A stretch of DNA of 64,000 bases from DAOTXS01 sp034435055 (GTDB lineage: Bacteria; Chloroflexota; Anaerolineae; UBA4142). A program made the translations under genes and the position numbers. Of the stretch, positions 8,196 to 16,369 are shown piece after piece (within the stretch, counting starts at the first letter, position 1; every line of letters begins with the position of its first letter). Location of the stretch: positions 1 through 64,000 of the forward strand of contig DAOTXS010000056.1 of NCBI GenBank assembly GCA_034435055.1. The letters run 5' to 3'. The notes under the pieces are model-generated. The model had not been told where the DNA came from. It saw nothing but the letters and a program-made list of their open reading frames with translations, and did no database searches.

Positions 8196-9719
8196 ATGTC
8201 ATCTGAAACCACTGTCAGTCCACCGCGCACCGGTACCACCGGGCTTCGCATTCCGCCGCCGAACACGCTCGTCATTTTTGGCGCAACCGGCGACCTCACG
8301 CATCGCAAACTGGTGCCCGCGCTTTTCGATTTGTACTGCGACAAACGTTTGGCGGAAGGATTCACGATTGTCGGTTCGGCGCGGCGCGAGAAAACCACGG
8401 ACGATTTTCGCGCGGAGATGCGCGAAGCGGTAACCCGATTCAGCCGCAATAATCCGATGAACAATGATAAATGGGACAGGTTCGCGCGCGGCTTGTATTA
8501 TCATCGCGCCGAATTCCACGATCCCGCCGGTTACGTCACCCTGGGACAATTGCTCGACCGCATCGATGCCGAACACGTTACGGAAGGCAATCGCTTATTT
8601 TATCTTGCCACCGCGCCGGAATATTATCCGCTCATCGTCAAACAACTGGGCGAAGCCGGGCTGGCACATTCGCGGGGCTGGACACGCATCATCATCGAAA
8701 AACCCTTTGGGCGCGATCTGACAAGCGCGCGCGAGTTGAACAATCAGGTGCTGGCAGTCTTTGACGAATCGCAAGTGTATCGCATCGATCATTACCTCGG
8801 CAAAGAAACCGTGCAAAATATTTTGGTCTTTCGATTTGCCAACGCGATCTTCGAACCGTTGTGGAATCGCAATTACGTCGATCACGTGCAAATCACGGCG
8901 GCGGAATCGGTCGGCATCGAAGATCGCGGCGGCTATTACGATACTGCCGGCGCACTGCGCGATATGGTGCAATCGCATCTTTTGCAACTGACCGCGCTCA
9001 CGGCGATGGAACCGCCGGTTTCTTTCGATTCCGATTCGGTGCATAATGAAAAAGTCAAAGTCTTGCGCGCGGTCAATCCACTTTCGCCGGATGAAATCAA
9101 TGCGCAAGTTGTCCGCGGACAGTACGGCGCGGGCAGCCACAGCCCGGGTTATCGCGAAGAACCGCGCGTCGATAAAGATTCCTGCACCGAAACGTACGTC
9201 GCGCTCAAACTTGCCATCGATAATTGGCGCTGGGCGGGCGTGCCGTTTTATCTGCGCACCGGCAAACGTCTGCCGCGGCGTTGCACCGAAATTATGATCC
9301 AATTCAAATCGGTGCCGCACCCGTTGTTTGCGCAAGAAGTTTTCGAGGGCATCGAGCCCAACATCTTGGAGATGCGTTTGCAACCGGACGAAGGCATCAA
9401 TCTGCGTTTTGCCGCCAAACTGCCGGGACAGGTCATCCGCTTGCGCGACGTCAAAATGGATTTCTTTTACAAGACAGCGTTCGGCAGCGTGCCGGGCGAA
9501 GCGTACGAAACGCTCTTGCTCGATACGATGCGCGGCGATTCCACGCTGTTCAATCGCAAAGACGAAGTGGAGCTTGCGTGGTCGTTGATGACCCCGATTT
9601 TGGAATACTGGCAAAATTCGCCGTCGCCCAATTTTCCGAATTACGCAACCGGCACCTGGGGACCCCGCGCCGCCGACAATCTGCTCGCGCGCGACGGGCA
9701 AACCTGGCACGAACCGTAA
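8196..9719 (+). CDS. zwf: Glucose-6-phosphate 1-dehydrogenase
   Basis: A 507-residue Zwf: NAD(P)-binding motif VIFGATGDLTHRKLVPAL at the N-terminus, and the catalytic signature RIDHYLGKE near residues 196-204 with the glucose-6-phosphate-binding Lys. It oxidises glucose 6-phosphate to 6-phosphogluconolactone, the entry to the oxidative pentose phosphate route. The ATG at 8196 has an AAGGA site 5 nt upstream; an alternative ATG at 8166 would overlap the previous stop but adds ten residues that are not conserved in type. No pgl or gnd gene is visible in the window. Confidence 0.95.
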   Translation: MSSETTVSPPRTGTTGLRIPPPNTLVIFGATGDLTHRKLVPALFDLYCDKRLAEGFTIVGSARREKTTDDFRAEMREAVTRFSRNNPMNNDKWDRFARGLYYHRAEFHDPAGYVTLGQLLDRIDAEHVTEGNRLFYLATAPEYYPLIVKQLGEAGLAHSRGWTRIIIEKPFGRDLTSARELNNQVLAVFDESQVYRIDHYLGKETVQNILVFRFANAIFEPLWNRNYVDHVQITAAESVGIEDRGGYYDTAGALRDMVQSHLLQLTALTAMEPPVSFDSDSVHNEKVKVLRAVNPLSPDEINAQVVRGQYGAGSHSPGYREEPRVDKDSCTETYVALKLAIDNWRWAGVPFYLRTGKRLPRRCTEIMIQFKSVPHPLFAQEVFEGIEPNILEMRLQPDEGINLRFAAKLPGQVIRLRDVKMDFFYKTAFGSVPGEAYETLLLDTMRGDSTLFNRKDEVELAWSLMTPILEYWQNSPSPNFPNYATGTWGPRAADNLLARDGQTWHEP

Positions 9720-9743
9720 TGAAATTTCCCACCGGAGGTAAGT

Positions 9744-10436
9744 GTGGTGAATCTCCTCCATCGCGTCCATCGCTTTAACATCCAGCATCTCACGTACCCG
9801 CTTGTTCTTTCCACGCTCTTTGCTGGCGCGTTGTTCGTCGGACGAGTTTATTGGAGCCGCAACGTTACGTACCTGTTTCTCGTGTGGAATCTCTTTCTCG
9901 CGTGGCTGCCGTACACGTTTAGTCTCGTCGTCGCATCGTTGCATCAACGTCATCCACGCGCGTGGTGGTTGCTGATCGTGCCCGCCGCGCTCTGGCTGAT
10001 CTTTTTGCCGAACGCGCCGTACATTGTCACCGACCTGTGGCATCTTGACGAACGCCGACCGGTGCCGATGTGGTACGACATCGGAATGCTGGCGACGTTC
10101 GCGTGGACCGGCTTGTTTCTGGCAATCACTTCACTCTACACGATGCAAAACATCGTGCGTGATTATTGTGGGCGCATCGTGAGTTGGCTATTCGCGTTCG
10201 CCGCGATTGGCGCAACCGGCTTTGGCATTTATCTCGGTCGCTTTCTACGGATGAATTCCTGGGATGTCTTTTTCCAACCGCACGATGTCGTCGCCGATAT
10301 TTTGCCGCGCCTCGCGCATCCCATTCGCTACTCGCAAACGTACGGCGTCACACTACTGTTCGCCGCGTTCTTTTTTATTTGCTACTTAACATTTGTGTCG
10401 ATGGGGCATCGTGGTCAACACGTGAGGAATCGATGA
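9744..10436 (+). CDS. DUF1361 family membrane protein
   Basis: A 230-residue membrane protein with six or seven hydrophobic segments. YLFLVWNLFLAWLPYTFSL, then LWLIFLPNAPYIVTDL and the later FGIYLGRFLRMNSWD match what I remember of the DUF1361 family, which has no known function. The GTG start has a GGAGGT site 5 nt upstream. The stop overlaps the next gene as ATGA. Confidence 0.75.
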   Translation: MVNLLHRVHRFNIQHLTYPLVLSTLFAGALFVGRVYWSRNVTYLFLVWNLFLAWLPYTFSLVVASLHQRHPRAWWLLIVPAALWLIFLPNAPYIVTDLWHLDERRPVPMWYDIGMLATFAWTGLFLAITSLYTMQNIVRDYCGRIVSWLFAFAAIGATGFGIYLGRFLRMNSWDVFFQPHDVVADILPRLAHPIRYSQTYGVTLLFAAFFFICYLTFVSMGHRGQHVRNR

Positions 10437-10927
10437 ACGAAATAATCAAATGGGCAATCCCCATTTTAGAAACCGACGACGACATTCTAGTACCGAGCAA
10501 GAAACTTTGGACGATGTATATAACCGATCATCCCAGCGTATCGCTAGAAGAGTTTACACGCACGCTCGAACAAGATGAGCGCGTTGAGTTTTTAGAGGGG
10601 ATTGACCCCACCGATGATTTGGATTTATCCCCCGACGAGATGGCAGAACACATCGCCGAAATGGAAGCGCTCGGCTTTTTCGGCGGACCGCGCGTCAAGC
10701 TGAAAGATCGCGCGATCACCCGCGAGCATATCGCCAAGATGTTGAAAAAGCACACCGACAATATGCTGACCGCATTATGGGGTGCGTTCGATGTTCGTCC
10801 GGAAAACTTGGATCAAGAGCAAGATGCGGAACTGTTGGAGTTGATCGCGCGCGCCAAAGAATTACAACTCAAGATGCAAGAAATTCTTCCGCCCCCGGAA
10901 ACTGATGCCGAGAAAAAAGAAACCTAA
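10433..10927 (+). CDS. Hypothetical acidic cytoplasmic protein
   Basis: A 164-residue, strongly acidic, helical protein (EMAEHIAEMEALGFFGGPR in the middle, a Glu/Gln-rich C-terminal half ending EILPPPETDAEKKET). No signal peptide or membrane segment is seen and I do not recognise the family. Its ATG overlaps the DUF1361 stop (ATGA) with GAGGAA just upstream, so the two genes are probably translationally coupled. mutS begins 47 bp after it. Confidence 0.7.
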   Translation: MNEIIKWAIPILETDDDILVPSKKLWTMYITDHPSVSLEEFTRTLEQDERVEFLEGIDPTDDLDLSPDEMAEHIAEMEALGFFGGPRVKLKDRAITREHIAKMLKKHTDNMLTALWGAFDVRPENLDQEQDAELLELIARAKELQLKMQEILPPPETDAEKKET

Positions 10928-10937
10928 CCCATTGCAT

Positions 10938-10966
10938 TTGCTCGGCGTAATGAATCGTGATATTAT
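10938..10966 (+). promoter_or_regulatory. Candidate promoter of mutS (leaderless type)
   Basis: TTGCTC (10938-10943), 17-bp spacer, TATTAT (10961-10966). Only 8 nt separate the -10 from the mutS ATG at 10975, and no ribosome-binding site is seen there. The -35 is weak, so this is a moderate call that rests on the same geometry being seen at other genes here. Confidence 0.45.
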
Positions 10967-10974
10967 CCCTGCCG

Positions 10975-13554
10975 ATGACCACACCCATCCGCCAGCAATA
11001 CCTCCGCATCAAAAAACAATACCCCGACACGATTGTCTTTTTTCGCCTCGGCGATTTCTACGAGACGTTTGACGACGACGCCAAAACGGTAGCGAACGTA
11101 TGCAACATCGTTCTCACTTCGCGCGAGATGGGGGGCGACGCGCGCGTGCCACTTGCCGGCGTGCCATACCACGCCGTCGAAACGTATCTTGCGCGACTCA
11201 TCAATGCCGGGCACAAAGTCGCCATCGTCGAGCAGACGAGTGACGAGCCGATCAAGGGCTTGATGGAACGTCAAGTGACGCGGGTGGTCACGCCGGGCAC
11301 CGTCGTCGAACCGAACCTGCTCGAAGAGAAACGCAACAACTATCTCGCCGCGCTTGTCGTCGATCAACAGCGCGCCGGCATTGCCTACGCCGACATCACG
11401 ACCGGCATTTTTGCCGCAACTGAAATCGATGCCCGCGATGCGCGACAGGAACTGGATCGATTGCATCCGGCAGAATTGCTGATTGGTAACCCAGCTCCCA
11501 TTACCAATCTCCAATTTCCAATCTCCACCATTCCCCTACCCGATTTTGACTCCGCGCGCCAAACGCTCCTCGATCACTTTCACGTCGCCGCGCTCGATGG
11601 TTTTGGTCTCGGCAGTTTGCCGCAAGCGACGCGCGCCGCCGGCGCGATTATTCAATATTTGCAAGACAATCAAAAAGCCGCGCTTGCGCAATTGACGACG
11701 CTCAAAACGTACTCGACGCAATCGTTTATGACGCTCGACCCGGCAACGCGGCGCAACCTTGAACTCGTCGCGACGATTCGCGGCGGTTCGGTGAAAGGTT
11801 CCCTGCTCGGCGTGCTGGATGAAACGCGCACCGCGATGGGCGGACGCTTGTTGCGCGAATGGCTCACGCAACCATTACTCGATCTCGATGCGCTTAACGC
11901 GCGCCTCGATCACGTTGAAGCGTTTTATCGCGATACCGCTAAACGCGAATCGTTGCGCGATTTACTGAAAAAAGTTTCCGACCTCGAACGCTTGACCAAT
12001 CGTGTCGCGCAAGGCATTGCGACGCCGCGTGATGTGGTGGCAATTCGTGCGTCGCTGGAAGTTGTGCCCAAGATTTCAGACGTCATTGCGAGCCGCGAAG
12101 CGGCGAAGCAATCTCCAGGTAACTTGGGGATTGCCACGGCGCAAAATGCGCGCCTCGCAATGACAGATTCACTTGACCCCTGTCCCGACCTTGTCAATCT
12201 CATTTCCCGCGCCATCGTCCCGGAACCACCGGGCAATCTCAACAACGGCGGCGTCATCGCGCCGGGTTATTCATCCGAACTCGATGGGATTGCAAGCGCG
12301 TCGAAAAATGCGAAAGACTGGGTGGCGAATCTCGAACGCCAAGAACGCGAACGCACCGGTATCAAATCACTCAAGGTTGGTTACAACAAAGTCTTTGGCT
12401 ATTACATTGAAATCACAACGCCCAACGTGCCGCAAGCGCCACCGGAGTACATTCGCAAGCAGACACTTGCCAACGCCGAACGCTACATCACGCCAGCGTT
12501 GAAAGAGTACGAGTCGCTGATCCTCAACGCTGAAGAACGCCTCATCGAATTGGAGACGACGCTGTTCAAAGAAATCTGCGCGCAAATTGCCGGCGCGGCA
12601 GCGCGCTTGCTCGCCACCGCGCGCGCGATTGCCGAAATCGATGTGTATGCCAATCTCGCCGAAATCGCGATGCGTTATCGCTACGTACGTCCACACCTCA
12701 ACCACGACGATAAAATTCACATCACCGCCGGACGCCACCCGGTGGTCGAACTCACGTTACGCGACGAACCCTTTGTGCCAAACGATGTTTTGCTATCGAA
12801 CGAGGAATTGATTCACATCATCACGGGCCCCAACATGTCCGGCAAATCGACTTTTCTCCGGCAAGTCGCGCTCATCGTGTTGATGGCGCAAATCGGTTCG
12901 TTCGTTCCGGCAGAATCGACGACGATTGGTTTGGTTGATCGCATCTTCACGCGCATCGGCGCGCAAGATGAAATCACGGCGGGACAATCGACATTTATGG
13001 TCGAGATGGTCGAGACGGCAAACATTCTCGCGCACGGCACGCGCCAATCGCTCATCATCCTCGACGAAATTGGACGCGGCACGAGCACGTACGACGGCAT
13101 TGCGATTGCGCGCGCGATTGTCGAACACATTCACAATCATCCGCACCTGCAAGCGAAAACTTTATTTGCGACGCACTATCACGAACTCATCGAATTGGAA
13201 AAAGTTTTGCCGCGCGTGCGGAATTACAACGTGAGTGTGTTGGAGCAAGGTGGACGCGTCGTCTTTTTGCACAAGATCGCGCGCGGCGGCGCGGACAAAT
13301 CATACGGAATTCACGTGGCGCAACTTGCCGGGATTCCCAAAGCGGTCGTGCATCGCGCGGAAGAAGTGCTCAAGGAATTGGAGGAATTACAAGAAACGGG
13401 AATGTTGCACAAAGGCGCGGGCGTGCAAATGGCGTTATTCACGCAACACGACCCGTTGCGCGATGAAATCAAGAATCTCGATGTGCTCTCGCTTTCGCCG
13501 CTTGAAGCACTAAACAAGTTATTCGAGTTGGTGGAAAAAGCCAAACAGAAATAA
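10975..13554 (+). CDS. mutS: DNA mismatch repair protein MutS
   Basis: An 859-residue MutS that recognises base mismatches and passes the signal to MutL using ATP. The N-terminal mismatch-recognition motif is FFRLGDFYETF. Later come the lever and clamp domains, then the ATPase with Walker A GPNMSGKST (about residue 615), the STFMVEM block, Walker B LIILDEIGRGTSTYDG and the ATHYHEL switch. The ATG at 10975 was chosen over a GTG at 10957. Two non-family inserts are repeat-derived: about ten residues near 11497-11526 (NLQFPIST region) and 28 residues (about 370-397) encoded by a family A palindrome at 12082-12164. Both keep the frame, so the protein is probably functional. Confidence 0.96.
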   Translation: MTTPIRQQYLRIKKQYPDTIVFFRLGDFYETFDDDAKTVANVCNIVLTSREMGGDARVPLAGVPYHAVETYLARLINAGHKVAIVEQTSDEPIKGLMERQVTRVVTPGTVVEPNLLEEKRNNYLAALVVDQQRAGIAYADITTGIFAATEIDARDARQELDRLHPAELLIGNPAPITNLQFPISTIPLPDFDSARQTLLDHFHVAALDGFGLGSLPQATRAAGAIIQYLQDNQKAALAQLTTLKTYSTQSFMTLDPATRRNLELVATIRGGSVKGSLLGVLDETRTAMGGRLLREWLTQPLLDLDALNARLDHVEAFYRDTAKRESLRDLLKKVSDLERLTNRVAQGIATPRDVVAIRASLEVVPKISDVIASREAAKQSPGNLGIATAQNARLAMTDSLDPCPDLVNLISRAIVPEPPGNLNNGGVIAPGYSSELDGIASASKNAKDWVANLERQERERTGIKSLKVGYNKVFGYYIEITTPNVPQAPPEYIRKQTLANAERYITPALKEYESLILNAEERLIELETTLFKEICAQIAGAAARLLATARAIAEIDVYANLAEIAMRYRYVRPHLNHDDKIHITAGRHPVVELTLRDEPFVPNDVLLSNEELIHIITGPNMSGKSTFLRQVALIVLMAQIGSFVPAESTTIGLVDRIFTRIGAQDEITAGQSTFMVEMVETANILAHGTRQSLIILDEIGRGTSTYDGIAIARAIVEHIHNHPHLQAKTLFATHYHELIELEKVLPRVRNYNVSVLEQGGRVVFLHKIARGGADKSYGIHVAQLAGIPKAVVHRAEEVLKELEELQETGMLHKGAGVQMALFTQHDPLRDEIKNLDVLSLSPLEALNKLFELVEKAKQK
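11497..11526. repeat. Low-complexity AATCTCCAATTTCC tract inside mutS
   Basis: Four tandem-like units of the type accaatctcc/aatttcc encode TNLQFPIST between the mismatch-binding and connector regions of MutS. Similar tracts lie between genes in this window (for example 47182-47210 and 59450-59478) and inside valS (47863-47893). Confidence 0.6.
12082..12164. repeat. Palindromic repeat, family A, in frame inside mutS
   Basis: An 83-bp element from gtcattgcgag (12082-12092) to ctcgcaatgac (12154-12164). It reads VIASREAAKQSP...LAMT in the MutS frame with no stop. The same frame is used by the copy in rsmD. It falls between the core/lever helices and the conserved NNGGVIAPGY segment, where other MutS proteins have a short connection. 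Confidence 0.88.
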
Positions 13555-13561
13555 TGAGCGC

Positions 13562-13588
13562 GCGCCACGAAATTCGTGGCGCATTTTT
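13562..13588 (+). terminator. Terminator after mutS
   Basis: A GC-rich hairpin (gcgccacgaa pairing with ttcgtggcgc) followed by a T run, starting 7 nt after the mutS stop codon. Confidence 0.85.
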
Positions 13589-13606
13589 CGTTTTCAATCG
13601 CGGGGA

Positions 13607-13635
13607 TTGAAAACAAATCGCGGCTGTGTTATACT
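13607..13635 (+). promoter_or_regulatory. Promoter of the FW-domain lipoprotein gene
   Basis: TTGAAA (13607-13612), 17-bp spacer, TATACT (13630-13635). The predicted leader of about 65 nt ends with an AAGGAGG site before the ATG at 13708. Confidence 0.7.
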
Positions 13636-13707
13636 CGTACGCGATACCACAAAAAATCGTTTGCGAGCCAGGCGCCAGCGCAATCATTTTCTTACAAGGA
13701 GGAAATT

Positions 13708-15603
13708 ATGCGGACACGATTTTTCCGGACACTCTGGCTGGGACTTGTACTCGGTTTGTTCGCGCTCACAGCCTGTTCGATGTTCGGCGGCGTAAGCAAA
13801 CCGGCAACGGTCATCGTTTCGCCGCCGAGCGGCAGTCAATATAAAGACGGCGAAGAAGTGGCGGTGCAATCCACCTCGACCGACGCCGCCGGCATTGTGC
13901 GCGTGGAACTCATCGTCGATAACGTGATCGTCCGCACCGACCCCGCGCCCACGCCGCAAACGACTTTTTCCTTGATTCAAACCTGGAAAGCGACGCCGGG
14001 GAATCACACGATTATCGTGCGGTCGTACAATTCCGCCGGCGTTACGAGCGATCCGGCGGCAATCTCGATTACTGTGACGCAAGAAATCGCGCAAGCCAGT
14101 TCGAGTAGCGCGTCGAGTTCGTCTAGCACATCGACCGCTACCGCATCATCGACATCATCGATTTCATCCGTGCCGTCAAGTTCCGCATCAACTACGACTT
14201 CATCGGCGACAAGTAGTGCGGCGTGCGTTAACGCTTTTGCCTTCATCGCCGATGTAACGATTCCGGACGGCACGAATGTTGGCGCGAATACCGATTTTAC
14301 CAAAGTCTGGCGTATTTCCAACACCGGCTCGTGCGCGTGGGGTGCAGGTTATAATCTGATTCACACCGCCGGCACCGCAATGACCACGAATATTACAGTG
14401 GGTGTTCCCAACACTGCGCCCGGTGCAACCGCTGATTTATCGGTCGCGATGAAAGCGCCCGCCGGGTCAGGCGCGGTAACCGGCACTTGGCGCATGCGCG
14501 CACCCGATGGCACATTGTTTGGGAATAATCTGACGGTCAAAATAAATGTGGTCGGTGGAGCATCGTCTTCTGCGCCATCGTCGTCATCCGCAAGTTCCCC
14601 GACCGGGTGTTCCGGCACGCCGAACATTCCATCGTTCACGGCTTCACCAGCCAATATTGCATACGGCGGCTCGACGACGCTAAGTTGGGGCGCGGTTACG
14701 AATGCCGATTCGGTTGAAATCGATAACGGAATTGGCGGAGTCGCCACGCCGGGCAATCGCGTGGTCAGCCCGAGCGGGAGTGGTCCCAAAACGTACACGT
14801 TGACTGCGCGATGCGGCGCAAATGTGGCAACCCGTCAAGCGGTTGTTACAGTGGGGCTTCCGCCGCCACCACCGCCATTGATTCCGTCCGTAACCCAAGT
14901 GCTCAAGCAAGTTTCGGTGCCCGCTGGCTCGGTCGGCTCGGCGACCGCAGAATGTCCCAGTGGCAGTATCGTGACGGGCGGCGGTTTTGCCTCCCAATCG
15001 AGTTTATCCACTGAAGTGTACACCCAGTCCAAGCAGGGCAACGGGTGGCAAGTCTATTTGTACAACACCACCGGCTCAAGCCAGCTGGTCAATGCGTATG
15101 CCATTTGTTTGTCCGGCGTTAGCGGGAGCGCGGCAACGACTCAAATATTGAATCAAGTCTCGGTTGCCGCCAACTCAAATGGTTCAGCAACTGCAACTTG
15201 CGCCAGCGGTATTCTAACCGGCGGCGGCTTTGCCTCGCAGTCAAACCTGTCGACCAAAGTGTACACCCAGTCCAAACAAGGCAACGGGTGGCAAGTCTAC
15301 CTCAGCAACAAGACCGCGTCGAGCCAACTTGTCAACGCATACGCGATCTGTCTCACCGGCGCGGGTACCGGTTCAACACAGGTACTCAAGCAAGTTTCTA
15401 TTCCGGCAGGTTCAACCGGTTCTGCCACAGCAACCTGCCCCAGCGGCACGTTTGTGACCGGCGGCGGGTACGCATCGCAAACCGAGGCCGGGACAAAAGT
15501 GTACACCCAATCCAAGGAAGGGAACGGGTGGGAAGTGTATATGAACAATACCACCGGCTCGTCGCAGTTACTAAACGCTTACGCGATCTGTACATCGTTC
15601 TGA
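13708..15603 (+). CDS. Lipoprotein with Ig-like, NBR1-type FW and Ig-like domains and three C-terminal repeats
   Basis: A 631-residue extracellular lipoprotein: signal peptide with lipobox LTAC (Cys23). Residues about 30-128 form an Ig-like domain, then comes a Ser/Thr/Ala linker of about 40 residues. Residues about 172-284 resemble the NBR1 FW (four-tryptophan) domain (DGTNVGANTDFTKVWRISNT, GSCAWG, MKAPAGSG, TGTWRMRAPDG). A second Ser linker leads to another Ig/PKD-like domain (about 295-380), a short Pro-run, and three repeats of about 80 residues starting near 395, 476 and 555. Each repeat has VLKQVSVPAGS-like, C-PSG, VTGGGFASQ and YTQSKQGNGWQVY. The promoter, leader and terminator make it a single-gene unit. 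Binding partner unknown; cell-surface adhesion or scaffolding is an inference. Confidence 0.85.
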   Translation: MRTRFFRTLWLGLVLGLFALTACSMFGGVSKPATVIVSPPSGSQYKDGEEVAVQSTSTDAAGIVRVELIVDNVIVRTDPAPTPQTTFSLIQTWKATPGNHTIIVRSYNSAGVTSDPAAISITVTQEIAQASSSSASSSSSTSTATASSTSSISSVPSSSASTTTSSATSSAACVNAFAFIADVTIPDGTNVGANTDFTKVWRISNTGSCAWGAGYNLIHTAGTAMTTNITVGVPNTAPGATADLSVAMKAPAGSGAVTGTWRMRAPDGTLFGNNLTVKINVVGGASSSAPSSSSASSPTGCSGTPNIPSFTASPANIAYGGSTTLSWGAVTNADSVEIDNGIGGVATPGNRVVSPSGSGPKTYTLTARCGANVATRQAVVTVGLPPPPPPLIPSVTQVLKQVSVPAGSVGSATAECPSGSIVTGGGFASQSSLSTEVYTQSKQGNGWQVYLYNTTGSSQLVNAYAICLSGVSGSAATTQILNQVSVAANSNGSATATCASGILTGGGFASQSNLSTKVYTQSKQGNGWQVYLSNKTASSQLVNAYAICLTGAGTGSTQVLKQVSIPAGSTGSATATCPSGTFVTGGGYASQTEAGTKVYTQSKEGNGWEVYMNNTTGSSQLLNAYAICTSF

Positions 15604-15611
15604 CAAATCTC

Positions 15612-15643
15612 AAGGCAAACGCCAAACCGCGTTTGCCTTTTTT
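15612..15643 (+). terminator. Terminator after the lipoprotein gene
   Basis: An 11-bp perfect stem (aaggcaaacgc / gcgtttgcctt) with a 5-nt loop and a following T-rich tract, starting 8 nt after the stop codon. Confidence 0.9.
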
Positions 15644-16035
15644 GTTTTCGATGAAAAACGCCCATTTTATCGAATCGATTCAAAGATCTTTATGTCGAGC
15701 CAATAAATGGAACGGATTTGTCCCCAGCCACCGATGGCTGGGCGATGACTCGCCAACCAATCGCGCGATTGAACACCTCAAGTCGCAACAATGCATCGAT
15801 CAGTTTAATTTCAAATTACATCCCACCCGACTTTTTGAAAAAATTATTGCACCGGTCTTGTAATCACTTTCGATGTGTGCTATACTCTTGCCAGCAAGCG
15901 ACCCGGGTTTTTCGAGAGGAGGTGGAGACGACCAACACAACAGGACTGGTCCTCGCGCACAATGCACGTGTGGTCTCGTTCTCTGCCCTCGATCATCGGA
16001 CAGAGACATTATCCAAATCTCGCAAGGAGGAAACG
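15644..16035. other. Intergenic region and long leader of the Lys/Pro-rich gene
   Basis: Between the terminator and the next gene I see no gene up to the promoter at 15858-15886. The transcribed leader of about 145 nt contains an AGGAGG (about 15916-15923) that has no suitably spaced start codon, and then the real AAGGAGG site at 16023-16030. A short ccagccaccgatggctgg hairpin lies near 15723-15741. Nothing matches a riboswitch I know. Confidence 0.5.
15858..15886 (+). promoter_or_regulatory. Promoter of the Lys/Pro-rich protein gene
   Basis: TTGTAA (15858-15863), 17-bp spacer, TATACT (15881-15886). It is the same spacing and -10 as the lipoprotein promoter at 13607. Confidence 0.65.
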
Positions 16036-16353
16036 ATGAGCGCAATTCTTGAAACTTTGTTGGGTCTTGCAACACCATTGCTACTTGCCGCGCCCAAGAA
16101 AAAGGCGGTCAAGAAAGCGGTGAAAAAAGTGGCGAAGAAAGGCAAAGCCGCACCAAAGAAAACTGGCTTGAAAAAAGCCGCGCCCAAGAAAAGTTTGCCG
16201 AAAAAAGCGCCGCCCGCACCCAAACCGTTAGCCGCACCACCACCGCCGCCCGCGCCGGTGCCGCCACCACCGCCACCCAAACCACCGGCACCACCCGCAC
16301 CACCGCCAACTACTCCACCGCCGATGGTGCCACCCAAACCACCGACACCGTAG
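16036..16353 (+). CDS. Lysine/alanine- and proline-rich protein with short hydrophobic N-terminus
   Basis: A 105-residue protein in three blocks: a short hydrophobic segment (MSAILETLLGLATPLLLAAP), a histone-H1-like run of KKAVKKVAKK and APKK units (about residues 20-60), and a proline-rich tail made of PPPAP/PPKPP units to the end. The AAGGAGG site is 5 nt from the ATG. No enzyme motif. It could be a secreted or membrane-anchored polycation binding nucleic acid or acidic polymers, or a cell-wall linker; this is inference. The next gene repeats the hydrophobic-then-basic design. Confidence 0.7.
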   Translation: MSAILETLLGLATPLLLAAPKKKAVKKAVKKVAKKGKAAPKKTGLKKAAPKKSLPKKAPPAPKPLAAPPPPPAPVPPPPPPKPPAPPAPPPTTPPPMVPPKPPTP

Positions 16354-16369
16354 GAGTCGTACTCAACCA

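Noticed and set aside
8595..10043. Long open frame on the minus strand opposite zwf and DUF1361
   Set aside because: It is the complement of two well-recognised genes, its residues are rich in His, Arg and Gln without any motif, and no start signal is seen.
14097..14216. Ser/Thr-rich linker as a tandem repeat or phage-like feature
   Set aside because: It is a low-complexity protein linker (Ser/Ala/Thr codons) between domains, not a DNA repeat array.
15962..16039. 25-codon upstream ORF ending in ATGA at the Lys/Pro-rich gene start
   Set aside because: The AGGAGG upstream is about 35 nt away, so no start signal supports it; it is probably chance.
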